Source: Thermococci archaeon | GTDB taxonomy: Archaea > Methanobacteriota_B > Thermococci > Methanofastidiosales > B48-G16 | Direction: 5' to 3' | Assembly: GCA_030668905.1 (NCBI GenBank) | Contig: DAOVEQ010000007.1 | Location: 1 to 15,100, forward strand | Length of the DNA stretch: 15,100 bases | Shown here: positions 8,164-14,568 of the stretch, one piece after another | How the letters are laid out: the number at the start of each line of letters is the position of its first letter | Position numbering within the stretch: the stretch's first letter is position 1 | Position numbers and translations under genes: made by a program | The notes under the pieces: model-generated | The model's input: the letters and a program-made list of their open reading frames with translations, nothing else | What the model was told of the DNA's origin: nothing | Databases searched by the model: none

Positions 8164-8172
8164 TTTATTAAT
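8164..8172 (+). promoter_or_regulatory. TATA box of the YchF-like GTPase gene (leaderless)
   Basis: TTTATTAAT is centred about 23 bases upstream of the ATG at 8191, with no Shine-Dalgarno between. It sits back to back with the divergent EamA promoter, so the two genes share an 81-base control region. Confidence 0.5.
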
Positions 8173-8190
8173 CAAGAATAGATAAAAAAT

Positions 8191-9375
8191 ATGGAAGTAG
8201 GTATAGTAGGAAAGCCGAATGTGGGGAAATCCACTTTTTTTAACGCATGCACCCTGGGACATGCGGAGATCGCAAGTTACCCATTTACAACAATAGATTC
8301 GAACATAGGGGTAGCATATGTTACATCCCAGTGCCCCTGCAAAGAGTTAAATATTACCTGCAATCCCCAGAACTCTAAATGCATTGACGGCATCAGACTG
8401 ATCCCTGTGAAGATCATAGACGTTGCGGGATTAGTTCCCGGAGCCTCTGAGGGGAGGGGACTTGGAAATAAGTTCTTAGATGATATAAGTAGAGCCAAGG
8501 CTCTTATACACGTTGTGGACGCTGCTGGAACTACCGATGAAGAAGGCAAGTCATGTAAAATCGGAACGCATGATCCCGTAGAAGATGTAAGATTCCTTGA
8601 AAATGAGATAGACTCATGGTTTTTTAACATCCTTCATAAAAACTGGAAGAAGTTTTCAAAGAGGATACATCTCCAGCACGAAGAATTCATAAAAGTAGTG
8701 GCAGAACATTTTTCAGGGTTGGAAATAAAGGAAGAAGATCTCTATCTAGCCTTGAGAGAGTGCAATCTGGACACAGAGAAACCTGATACATGGAAAGATG
8801 AGGAGTTAAAGAAGTTCTCCACTGTTTTAAGAAGAGTAACAAAGCCCATAGTCATAGCGGCAAACAAGATGGATGTGGCTCCGAAGGAAAATCTTGAAAG
8901 ACTTAAAGAAGTTGGATATAAGATAATTCCTACGAGTGCAGAAGCTGAACTCATTCTTAGAAAGGCGAAAGACTTTGTAGATTATGTACCTGGCTCTGAG
9001 GATTTTGAAATAAAATCGGAGGAAATGACAGAAAAACAGAAACACGCTCTTGGGATAATAAAAAATGTTCTGAATGAGTATGGAAATACAGGGGTAGTTC
9101 AGTGCTTGAACTATGCAATTTTCGATGTTCTGGAAAGAATAGTAGTCTATCCTGTAGAAGATGAAAACCATTTCAAGGATAAGAAAGGGAATGTCCTTCC
9201 TGATGCCTATCTTATGAAAAAAAGTTCTACTCCTCATGATCTTGCTTATGAGATCCACACAGATATAGGAAAAAATTTTATCTATGCTGTAAATGCAAGG
9301 ACAAAGATGCGGATAGCTGAAGATTACAAGCTTCAGAACAGAGATATAATAAAGATATTCTCGGCAGCTAGATGA
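8191..9375 (+). CDS. YchF/Obg-like GTPase with TGS domain
   Basis: Cytoplasmic P-loop GTPase of the Obg/YchF group, thought to act with ribosomes. Seen: G1 GKPNVGKST (7-15), a switch region around PFTTIDSNIG, G3 DVAG (77-80) followed by LVPGASEGRGLGNKFL, G4 NKMD (225-228), then TSAEAE as a likely G5. A helical region separates G3 from G4, and a TGS domain occupies about 315-392 (VYPVEDENHF, later SSTPHDLAYEIH and NRDIIKIF). A small four-cysteine insertion (C48, C50, C57, C64) precedes G3 and is usual in archaeal members. Bacterial YchF and eukaryotic OLA1 lost the NKxD motif and use ATP; here it is kept, so GTP is the expected substrate (inference). The 394-residue length is normal. Its 3' end overlaps the convergent PHP-domain gene by 8 bases. 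Confidence 0.95.
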   Translation: MEVGIVGKPNVGKSTFFNACTLGHAEIASYPFTTIDSNIGVAYVTSQCPCKELNITCNPQNSKCIDGIRLIPVKIIDVAGLVPGASEGRGLGNKFLDDISRAKALIHVVDAAGTTDEEGKSCKIGTHDPVEDVRFLENEIDSWFFNILHKNWKKFSKRIHLQHEEFIKVVAEHFSGLEIKEEDLYLALRECNLDTEKPDTWKDEELKKFSTVLRRVTKPIVIAANKMDVAPKENLERLKEVGYKIIPTSAEAELILRKAKDFVDYVPGSEDFEIKSEEMTEKQKHALGIIKNVLNEYGNTGVVQCLNYAIFDVLERIVVYPVEDENHFKDKKGNVLPDAYLMKKSSTPHDLAYEIHTDIGKNFIYAVNARTKMRIAEDYKLQNRDIIKIFSAAR

Positions 9376-10552
9376 TCCAGTCATCGAGACCGCGGGTCAT
9401 TATATTCAAACTGCCATAGCGACCTCCGCCTCCGGGAGTTATACCTATTTTTCCTTCTCTATAACTTAGGATAAAATCAGCGATCTCTTTATCTATCTCT
9501 TCAAGCTCTTTATAATCCGCATTCACCAGAACATCTATTTCATTCTTGAATTTTAGCAAGAATTTTTCATAGATTGTGGTATTTCCCCTAGTAAAAACTT
9601 TGCATCCTTTTTTCAATGCTATTATCTCTGCCAGAGGAGCTATTCTCATATATGGGGGTCTATGATCAGGGTGATTATTTTCCTTATCTTTTAACTCCAT
9701 GATCCTGTCATATACACCTTTTTTTATCCTCCTCCCACAGCTACATCTCCATTTTCTATTTATCGCTTCTTCCAAAGAGTATATCTTGAAACATTTTATA
9801 CATGCAGTTTTGTGGTATTTCCCAAGCCTCGGATCGAGACCGACATTCATAACAAAATTTCTTCCATTTTCTCTTTTTATTGCTTTAACTATCTCGGGGT
9901 ACGTTTTTTCCTCCACACCCAAAATATTAAACTCTCTTCCAAGCCTGTGAGGCCATGGAGAATGAGCATCGCTGTTGCTCATAAATGTTAAACCCTTTAA
10001 TTCTGATATATAGTCAGCTAAATTCGTGTCTGCAGATAATCCCAATTCCAGGAAATCTATTTTACCAAAATATTCTTTATAGCAATCTTTTAAAGAATCA
10101 TACTCCGCGTATATTGAAGTCCATGGAGTAAAAGCATGCGCAGGCCCTATAATACCTTCCGCAGATTTCACTCTTTCTACGATCTCGTTTCCTCCGAGAT
10201 TTAAATGACATCTCCCATCTTTATCGATATCACTTGAATATTTTTTAAACTCTTCATAAAGTTCTTTCACCTTTGAAAAAGAAGGGAGGATAATAAGATG
10301 ATGAACCCTTCTGTTGTCTTCCACCTCCACAGTAATGATAAATCTCACCCCTCCCGCCTCAAAAGTTCCTTCCTCTACTTCTTTCAAAGTTTTTTTTAGA
10401 TGAGAAAGCCATATGGGATGAAAAACATCTGCTGCACCTACAACATCTAGACCTTTCAGTTCTGCCTCCCTGGAAATCACAGGAATCTCCATTTTACCTG
10501 AGGTTGCGCCAGAATACTTTGAATGTAAATGAAAATCCACTGCAATCTTCAT
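9368..10552 (-). CDS. PHP-domain phosphoesterase with zinc ribbon and HhH-like tail
   Basis: Member of an archaeal PHP-domain family (the TIGR00375/COG1379 type) of unproven function, possibly acting on nucleic-acid phosphates. PHP motifs seen: DFHLHSKYS (H8, H10), D42 and H45, an acidic stretch near 76-78 followed by H84/H85, GPAHAFTPW (H139) and SNSDAHSPW (D195, H197). These are the usual metal ligands, so the site looks intact. A four-cysteine zinc ribbon follows (C251, C254, C270, C272). The C-terminal end has GITPGGGGRYGSL (371-382), which resembles a helix-hairpin-helix DNA-binding loop. It is the last gene of the PCNA operon: its ATG overlaps the PAC2 stop by 4 bases (ATGA), suggesting translational coupling. 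Its 3' end overlaps the YchF-like gene. Family membership is firm; substrate is unknown. Confidence 0.92.
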   Translation of the reverse strand: MKIAVDFHLHSKYSGATSGKMEIPVISREAELKGLDVVGAADVFHPIWLSHLKKTLKEVEEGTFEAGGVRFIITVEVEDNRRVHHLIILPSFSKVKELYEEFKKYSSDIDKDGRCHLNLGGNEIVERVKSAEGIIGPAHAFTPWTSIYAEYDSLKDCYKEYFGKIDFLELGLSADTNLADYISELKGLTFMSNSDAHSPWPHRLGREFNILGVEEKTYPEIVKAIKRENGRNFVMNVGLDPRLGKYHKTACIKCFKIYSLEEAINRKWRCSCGRRIKKGVYDRIMELKDKENNHPDHRPPYMRIAPLAEIIALKKGCKVFTRGNTTIYEKFLLKFKNEIDVLVNADYKELEEIDKEIADFILSYREGKIGITPGGGGRYGSLNIMTRGLDDWII

Positions 10553-11325
10553 CTTATATACTCCATCCCCCTACTTTTTTCTTCGAGCATCTCTTCTTTT
10601 ATCGTTTTTTCCTGGAATTTCTGGAGTTTCTTTATCAGTTCTTCATTTTCTTTTATCTTCTTTTCCAAACCTTCCAGACTTATATCAATGCCCAGAATCT
10701 TGTTCAAGCAATGAAGTACTGACTTGGCAGCTTTTGGATCGATTACAAAACCTGAAGACTCACCCAGAAGACATAAACCTTTGAAATCTCTCAATCTTCC
10801 TATCGCAAGAAGAAGTCCGGAAGCACCAACAATTGCAGCGCCTATGTCTTCTCTGAATATTAATTTGGGATCAATATTGGAAACCCTCTTGATTATTTCC
10901 TGGTCTGTTCCAGAAGCCAAAACTCTTGGCTCTTTAACTTCTTTACCCCCTGATGAATATCCTCCTAAGGTATAGATCTCCTTTACATCATGTTTTTCTG
11001 AAAAATCGAGTATTTTTTGAACAACTTCATAATGCCCATACGAGTCTGTAGGATGAACTTGAGTATCGCCTGTTAAGATTATAAGATCTTTTTCCCCTTT
11101 ACAGTGATAAAATTCATCTCTTACGAGTCTGAGGCTGGAATCTTTTTCTATAATTGCCTGATGTGGAAAATATGGAGAGTATAAATCGGCAAATTTTTTT
11201 GTTTTTAATTCAGATATAAGATATTCCACAGCTATCTTTCCTATAAGCCCTATGCCTGGCAGTCCTTCTACTAAAATTGGATTTTTCAAACTTATTTTCT
11301 CAAGTTCAATGATTTCAGTCTTCAT
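10549..11325 (-). CDS. PAC2-family proteasome assembly chaperone
   Basis: Homologue of the eukaryotic PAC2 and archaeal PbaA/PbaB proteins, which help assemble or bind the 20S proteasome. The 258 residues begin with the family pattern NPILVEGLPGIGLIGKIAVEYL and contain LIILTGDTQ, TLGGYSSG and GASGLLLAIG blocks. A charged coiled-coil tail covers about 218-258. The protein ends MEYIR. A tyrosine is third from the end, near to but not the same as the hydrophobic-Tyr-X tail that docks activators onto the proteasome. The ATG lies inside the last codons of Nop10 (11-base overlap), and the stop overlaps the ATG of the PHP gene. No proteasome subunit is in the window. Family assignment is strong; whether it assembles or activates is not readable. 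Confidence 0.93.
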   Translation of the reverse strand: MKTEIIELEKISLKNPILVEGLPGIGLIGKIAVEYLISELKTKKFADLYSPYFPHQAIIEKDSSLRLVRDEFYHCKGEKDLIILTGDTQVHPTDSYGHYEVVQKILDFSEKHDVKEIYTLGGYSSGGKEVKEPRVLASGTDQEIIKRVSNIDPKLIFREDIGAAIVGASGLLLAIGRLRDFKGLCLLGESSGFVIDPKAAKSVLHCLNKILGIDISLEGLEKKIKENEELIKKLQKFQEKTIKEEMLEEKSRGMEYIR

Positions 11326-11479
11326 TTCTTTTCACCAATTTTAGTTTTCTTCTGTATTTACCATACTTATCCTCCAAGGAAAATTTTGGGGGTTTGGGGT
11401 AGTATGTTTGTGAATGACATTTTGGACATTCCAGCTTAAATGTATACGTTCCACACGAAAAACATTTTCTTATCTTCAT
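11315..11479 (-). CDS. nop10: H/ACA ribonucleoprotein subunit Nop10
   Basis: Small zinc protein of the H/ACA guide RNP, which makes pseudouridine in rRNA together with Cbf5, Gar1 and L7Ae. The 54-residue translation begins MKIRKCFSCGTYTFKLECPK and has the four zinc cysteines C6, C9, C18 and C21, then the conserved PPKFSLEDKYGKYRRKLK segment that wraps on Cbf5. The length is typical (50-60 residues). It starts 4 bases after the aIF2-alpha stop and overlaps the PAC2 gene by 11 bases. Found by direct translation of the gap; every expected feature is present. Confidence 0.96.
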   Translation of the reverse strand: MKIRKCFSCGTYTFKLECPKCHSQTYYPKPPKFSLEDKYGKYRRKLKLVKRNED

Positions 11480-11483
11480 TTTT

Positions 11484-12242
11484 TCACTTTTTAATCCTTA
11501 CAAATTCTACCTTTCCATCGTGATCGTGCATAAATTTTGAAACTTTATCTGAATACTCAGTAAGAATAGCTTCTGCTGTTTTATAATCGGAACTTGTTAT
11601 CTTCACAGAGTATTTTGGAGACCCCAAAAGCCTCACCTCTATCTCAGAATTCTCAGTTTCTAAAGCATCTTTTATTACTTCCACACCCCTGGATTCATAA
11701 CATTCTATTGTAAGATTAGCTCTCACCTCCACCTTTTGGAGTTCGAAGGTAGAAAGTATAAGATCATAAAGATCCTCTATATATTCCTCCGGTATCTTTC
11801 CTTCAAAAACTTTTTTTCCGTTTATGAGAGCATTTTCAAAAGCTTCATACAGGTACTCATACTCCTGACTCAAAGGTTTCGATATCTTTTCAATGACATC
11901 CTTCATTGGGATATTATTTTTTTCTGCAAAGTACTCCAGAAGTTTTCTGCCCTTTTTCTCCTGTTTATGCTGCTGGATGGTCATCTTTTTCTGTTGCTCG
12001 CTTACTCTTCTCAGTGAAAGATTTATGTGCCTCTTTGAAGGCTCTACCTTTAGAACTTTGGTGACAACTTTCTGCCCCATCTTAACGTGAGTTCTTATAT
12101 TTTTTACCCATCCGGAAGATATCTCTCTTATGGAGATCATGCCATCTTTGTCATATTCATCAAGTTTAACTATGACGCCGTAGGGATGTATCTCTGTTAC
12201 AGTGCCTATTACAAACTCACCTTCTTCAGGGTATCTATCCAT
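11484..12242 (-). CDS. Translation initiation factor aIF2 subunit alpha
   Basis: Alpha subunit of the heterotrimeric factor that brings initiator Met-tRNA to the small ribosomal subunit. The 252 residues show an N-terminal S1/OB fold (about 1-85, from EGEFVIGTVTEIHPYGVIVK to INLSLRRV), a helical middle domain (about 86-170), and an alpha/beta C-terminal domain (about 175-252), which binds the gamma subunit in this family. The segment ISIREISSGWVKNIR corresponds to the loop that carries the phosphorylated serine in eukaryotic eIF2-alpha; serines are present, but phosphorylation here is not shown. The ATG is separated from the S27e stop by one base, and GGAGGAG lies about 10 bases upstream inside S27e, so translation is probably coupled. 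Beta and gamma subunits are not in the window. Confidence 0.96.
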   Translation of the reverse strand: MDRYPEEGEFVIGTVTEIHPYGVIVKLDEYDKDGMISIREISSGWVKNIRTHVKMGQKVVTKVLKVEPSKRHINLSLRRVSEQQKKMTIQQHKQEKKGRKLLEYFAEKNNIPMKDVIEKISKPLSQEYEYLYEAFENALINGKKVFEGKIPEEYIEDLYDLILSTFELQKVEVRANLTIECYESRGVEVIKDALETENSEIEVRLLGSPKYSVKITSSDYKTAEAILTEYSDKVSKFMHDHDGKVEFVRIKK

Positions 12243-12243
12243 T

Positions 12244-12423
12244 TTATTCCAGCTCCTCCACTACCTTCCCCTTTAATTTCCCCAGACCGCCTCTTGGCTC
12301 TACCAGAGTTTTACCGCAGACTAAACACCGTATTGTTGTTGCAGGCTTATTAAAAACTACCTGTTCATTTCCACAATCCTGACACTTTATTTTAATAAAT
12401 TTGGATCTTGGTTTAACTATCAT
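12244..12423 (-). CDS. rps27e: Ribosomal protein S27e
   Basis: Small-subunit ribosomal protein with a zinc ribbon. Direct translation gives 59 residues: a basic start ([20 protein letters not shown]), zinc cysteines C14, C17, C33 and C36, and the family ending with [19 protein letters not shown]. The length is normal for archaea. It begins 4 bases after the L44e stop and ends one base before aIF2-alpha. Short but unmistakable, both from its motif and from its place between L44e and aIF2-alpha, the common archaeal order. Confidence 0.96.
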   Translation of the reverse strand: MIVKPRSKFIKIKCQDCGNEQVVFNKPATTIRCLVCGKTLVEPRGGLGKLKGKVVEELE

Positions 12424-12427
12424 ATTA

Positions 12428-12700
12428 TCACGCTATCTCAAAACTTTTTACTCTAAATCCACTTTTTGTATGCATTTTTTTGCAGACACTGCATATATAC
12501 CTTATGTCCCGTCTTCTTGTAGACTTTTCACCTTTTGGTTTTGGTCTTGGATATCCTCTGTATCCTTTTAATTTTCTTCTAAATCTCCTCTGACCCTGTT
12601 TTAACTCTCCTCTCTTTCGTGGTTTTTGTATCTTGATCGTATGTTCTGTATGTTTTTTACAGTATGGACAATAAATCCTCATTGTTTTCGGAACTTTCAT
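12428..12700 (-). CDS. rpl44e: Ribosomal protein L44e
   Basis: Large-subunit zinc-ribbon ribosomal protein near the tRNA exit site. The 90 residues carry cysteines C11, C14, C70 and C73 and the typical very basic middle ([20 protein letters not shown]). The ATG at 12700 is chosen because the product then starts with the family's MKVPKTMR, and because AGGTGA, a good match to the archaeal anti-Shine-Dalgarno, lies about 6 bases upstream within the end of the GINS gene. A GTG three codons further upstream overlaps that ribosome binding site and is less likely. Confidence 0.96.
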   Translation of the reverse strand: MKVPKTMRIYCPYCKKHTEHTIKIQKPRKRGELKQGQRRFRRKLKGYRGYPRPKPKGEKSTRRRDIRYICSVCKKMHTKSGFRVKSFEIA

Positions 12701-12701
12701 T

Positions 12702-13175
12702 TTATTCACCTTTTATACCTAATCTATTTTTTATGAGCAGTATTCCAACATTTGTCGGCAGTTCTACATCTTCACCCTTCTTAAAAGGCCCGTATGTCTT
12801 TAGATCGGGACCTACTATCTCAGGAAGATCCTCTTTCAATCTTACCTTTAAAGTTCTAGGTACAGTTTCTGCAAATAATGTTTTTTTATACTTTTTTATT
12901 AACTCGGAAATCTCCTTAAAAACCTTTTCCTCTTCAGGTATAAAGTCCTGATCTTTGAGACTCACTATCTTCTCCATTCTCAGTACAAGAAGCTCGGAAA
13001 ATTTAGTTTTTATAACACGTAACTCTCTCTGAAGAACTTCTTTTTCAAAACCTTCCTTCGTTTCTATTTTATTCTTCAAATTTTCTATATAATTTAAGAG
13101 ATCGGAATAAAAATTAGGAGACAGTTTCTGCAATTTTACTTCTTCTTTTTCTTTTTTCAGTATATCCTCTATCAT
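12702..13175 (-). CDS. Archaeal GINS complex subunit (Gins51/Gins15 type)
   Basis: Subunit of GINS, which joins MCM and GAN/Cdc45-like protein in the archaeal replicative helicase complex. The 157 residues have a helical A domain first (about 1-95) and a small beta-rich B domain last (about 105-157, with VRLKEDLPEIVGPDLKTYGP and ELPTNVGILLI). A-then-B is the order of Sld5/Psf1-type subunits, so this is Gins51 (also called Gins15) and not Gins23. Its ATG overlaps the PCNA stop by 4 bases (ATGA), implying coupled synthesis of two fork proteins. Sequence conservation in this family is low, so the call rests on the B-domain pattern, size and PCNA adjacency. Confidence 0.88.
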   Translation of the reverse strand: MIEDILKKEKEEVKLQKLSPNFYSDLLNYIENLKNKIETKEGFEKEVLQRELRVIKTKFSELLVLRMEKIVSLKDQDFIPEEEKVFKEISELIKKYKKTLFAETVPRTLKVRLKEDLPEIVGPDLKTYGPFKKGEDVELPTNVGILLIKNRLGIKGE

Positions 13176-13900
13176 TCTCTTTCAATCCTGGGAGCCAGAA
13201 TGAACTTCACCTTAGCTTTATCTATATCAAATTCGAGCATTAACGGAACGTCTGAACCAAGTTTTATCACCATTGTACCGTAAATAGATTTAGATATGTC
13301 CGAGAGGTAACTGAGATTAAATGTGGCTTTAGCAATCTCCTTGACATCATACTCTATCATCGAATCCTTTTCATTCACAGTCTCAATGTCACTCGTATCT
13401 CCCTGCGCCTTTATCAGGAAACTATCTTTTCTTGCTTCGAACGTAATGTGATCTGCAACAACTGCCGCATCTTTAATTCCATCCTGAAAAATATCTGAGT
13501 TTAACTTAACAGTAGCTGTAAACGGAATTTCTGGAAGTTTTGATCTCTTGTCCAAAACATCGATAATAGGAAGCCCGAATTTTCTCTTCGATTCTCCAAT
13601 AAATGTCATGTGTATCCTTGATTCTTCTGCATTCACGACCAAGATATCACTGGGTTTAGCTCTATACATTATCTTTCTCATTTCATCCATATCTATGCCA
13701 AGAGATATCTCTTTGTCAATAGAAAACTCATCAAACATCTCTTTTGGAATCTCAATGTCAAGCATCGATATATGCGATGGATCCATTGCTCTCATGTATA
13801 TCCCCTGTTCCTTTACCTCAAAGGGAGCCTCTTCTATTATACTGCTCACTGTATTCACAATGTCCCTCCACAATCTTGCCTCAAGTTTAGCATTGAACAT
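13172..13900 (-). CDS. pcn: DNA polymerase sliding clamp PCNA
   Basis: Ring-shaped processivity factor that holds polymerases, Fen1, ligase and other partners on DNA. The 242 residues have the two-domain clamp fold: MFNAKLEARLWRDIVNTVSS at the start, the MRAMDPSHISMLDIEIP block near 31-47, and the C-terminal DVPLMLEFDID and KVKFILAPRIERE strands that form the partner-binding pocket and tail. The length is typical of a homotrimeric archaeal PCNA. It is the first gene of an eight-gene operon and has a TATA box about 25 bases upstream of its ATG, so the mRNA is probably leaderless. Confidence 0.97.
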   Translation of the reverse strand: MFNAKLEARLWRDIVNTVSSIIEEAPFEVKEQGIYMRAMDPSHISMLDIEIPKEMFDEFSIDKEISLGIDMDEMRKIMYRAKPSDILVVNAEESRIHMTFIGESKRKFGLPIIDVLDKRSKLPEIPFTATVKLNSDIFQDGIKDAAVVADHITFEARKDSFLIKAQGDTSDIETVNEKDSMIEYDVKEIAKATFNLSYLSDISKSIYGTMVIKLGSDVPLMLEFDIDKAKVKFILAPRIERE

Positions 13901-13920
13901 AATAGAAAATGTGAAGCGTA

Positions 13921-13930
13921 ATATATAAAC
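13921..13930 (-). promoter_or_regulatory. TATA box of the PCNA operon (leaderless)
   Basis: The minus strand reads GTTTATATAT preceded by a purine-rich AAAG that could serve as a BRE. Its centre is about 25 bases upstream of the PCNA ATG, and no Shine-Dalgarno lies between. It is the only clear promoter found for the eight genes that follow. Confidence 0.65.
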
Positions 13931-14102
13931 CTTTTTCAGATCACTTCATAGAGTCTTATGATCTTACTGGAAATGCACAAAGAAAATATTATCAAGACTG
14001 TTATATGCCCATATTTTCATAAAAGATGTTGAGATAACAAAAATAAAAAGGTTTTTATTCTTACGTGAAGTGTTGAGTACGATCATTTTGTGAAAAGATA
14101 CC
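13931..14102. other. Intergenic region between the PCNA operon and the HEPN/MNT locus
   Basis: No gene on either strand. The region is AT-rich and holds two copies of TGTTGAG about 44 bases apart (near 14029 and 14071). The second copy extends to TGTTGAGTACG, which also occurs at 1704-1714 near the end of the transposase remnant. No terminator hairpin or palindromic operator was clear by eye. Confidence 0.4.
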
Positions 14103-14110
14103 TTTATAAA
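14103..14110 (+). promoter_or_regulatory. TATA box of the HEPN/MNT locus
   Basis: TTTATAAA is centred about 26 bases upstream of an ATG at 14132, which places the predicted transcription start at that ATG. The HEPN gene begins 26 bases further on. Confidence 0.6.
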
Positions 14111-14131
14111 CTTTACTTAACAAAGTGTTAA

Positions 14132-14164
14132 ATGAAGTTAACAGAGGATGAAGTAGAATGGTAA
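14132..14164 (+). CDS. Possible leaderless leader micro-ORF (10 residues)
   Basis: The frame encodes MKLTEDEVEW and stops at TAA. Its ATG sits where the TATA box predicts the first transcribed base, so it could be read without a leader. Its last codons overlap the HEPN start (ATGGTAA), which would couple the two. The same bases include GAGG at 14144-14147, about 10 bases before the HEPN ATG, so the stretch may be only a 5' leader carrying that ribosome binding site. Low confidence that a peptide is made. Confidence 0.25.
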   Translation: MKLTEDEVEW

Positions 14165-14568
14165 AAAAAGAAGAGATACGACAAAACTGGAAAAAGATAG
14201 AAAATCAGTTAAAAGAAGCAAAACGATTCACGGAGGAGAATAAATTAGATGAAGCTCTCTATTTTATATGGCTTGCTGCAGAAAACATTGTAAACAATAT
14301 AAAATTTGCAAAAAATGGGTTTTATCTAAAGGATCATAAGACTAAAACTCGTACACTTAAAGAGTATTTTGTTACAGGATCACTTAAGAATGATTATTCT
14401 AAGACATTTGAAAGACTCTCTAAGTATAGAATAGTAGCAGGATTTCATCCATATACTTCCATCCCTAAAGACTATGTAATAGACGATGTTCTATACTTTT
14501 TGAAAGATACTCAAGAATTGAAAAAGGAAGTAGAAATGTTTTTGAGAGAGAGAGGTATTTTAAAATGA
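14158..14568 (+). CDS. HEPN-domain protein, probable toxin ribonuclease
   Basis: A 136-residue, mostly helical protein of the HEPN type. Typical features are an N-terminal helix with repeated charged residues, the LDEALYFIWLAAENIVNNI segment (helix 2 of HEPN), and KYRIVAGFHPYTS, which gives R91-X5-H97-P-Y99. In HEPN toxins the R-X4-6-H motif is the ribonuclease site, and in MNT-paired toxins the tyrosine of R-X4-6-H-X-Y is the residue AMPylated by the antitoxin; both are present here. The next gene is a nucleotidyltransferase overlapping by 4 bases (ATGA), the usual layout of HEPN/MNT toxin-antitoxin modules. The ATG at 14158 has GAGG 10 bases upstream. Activity as a toxin is inferred from motif and partner. 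Confidence 0.82.
   Translation: MVKKEEIRQNWKKIENQLKEAKRFTEENKLDEALYFIWLAAENIVNNIKFAKNGFYLKDHKTKTRTLKEYFVTGSLKNDYSKTFERLSKYRIVAGFHPYTSIPKDYVIDDVLYFLKDTQELKKEVEMFLRERGILK

Noticed and set aside
8827..9384. 185-codon minus-strand frame
   Set aside because: It is antisense to the G4 and TGS regions of the YchF-like GTPase and resembles nothing known.
12701..12709. GTG start adding three residues to L44e
   Set aside because: It overlaps the AGGTGA ribosome binding site, and the family begins with the MKVPK-type start given by the ATG at 12700.
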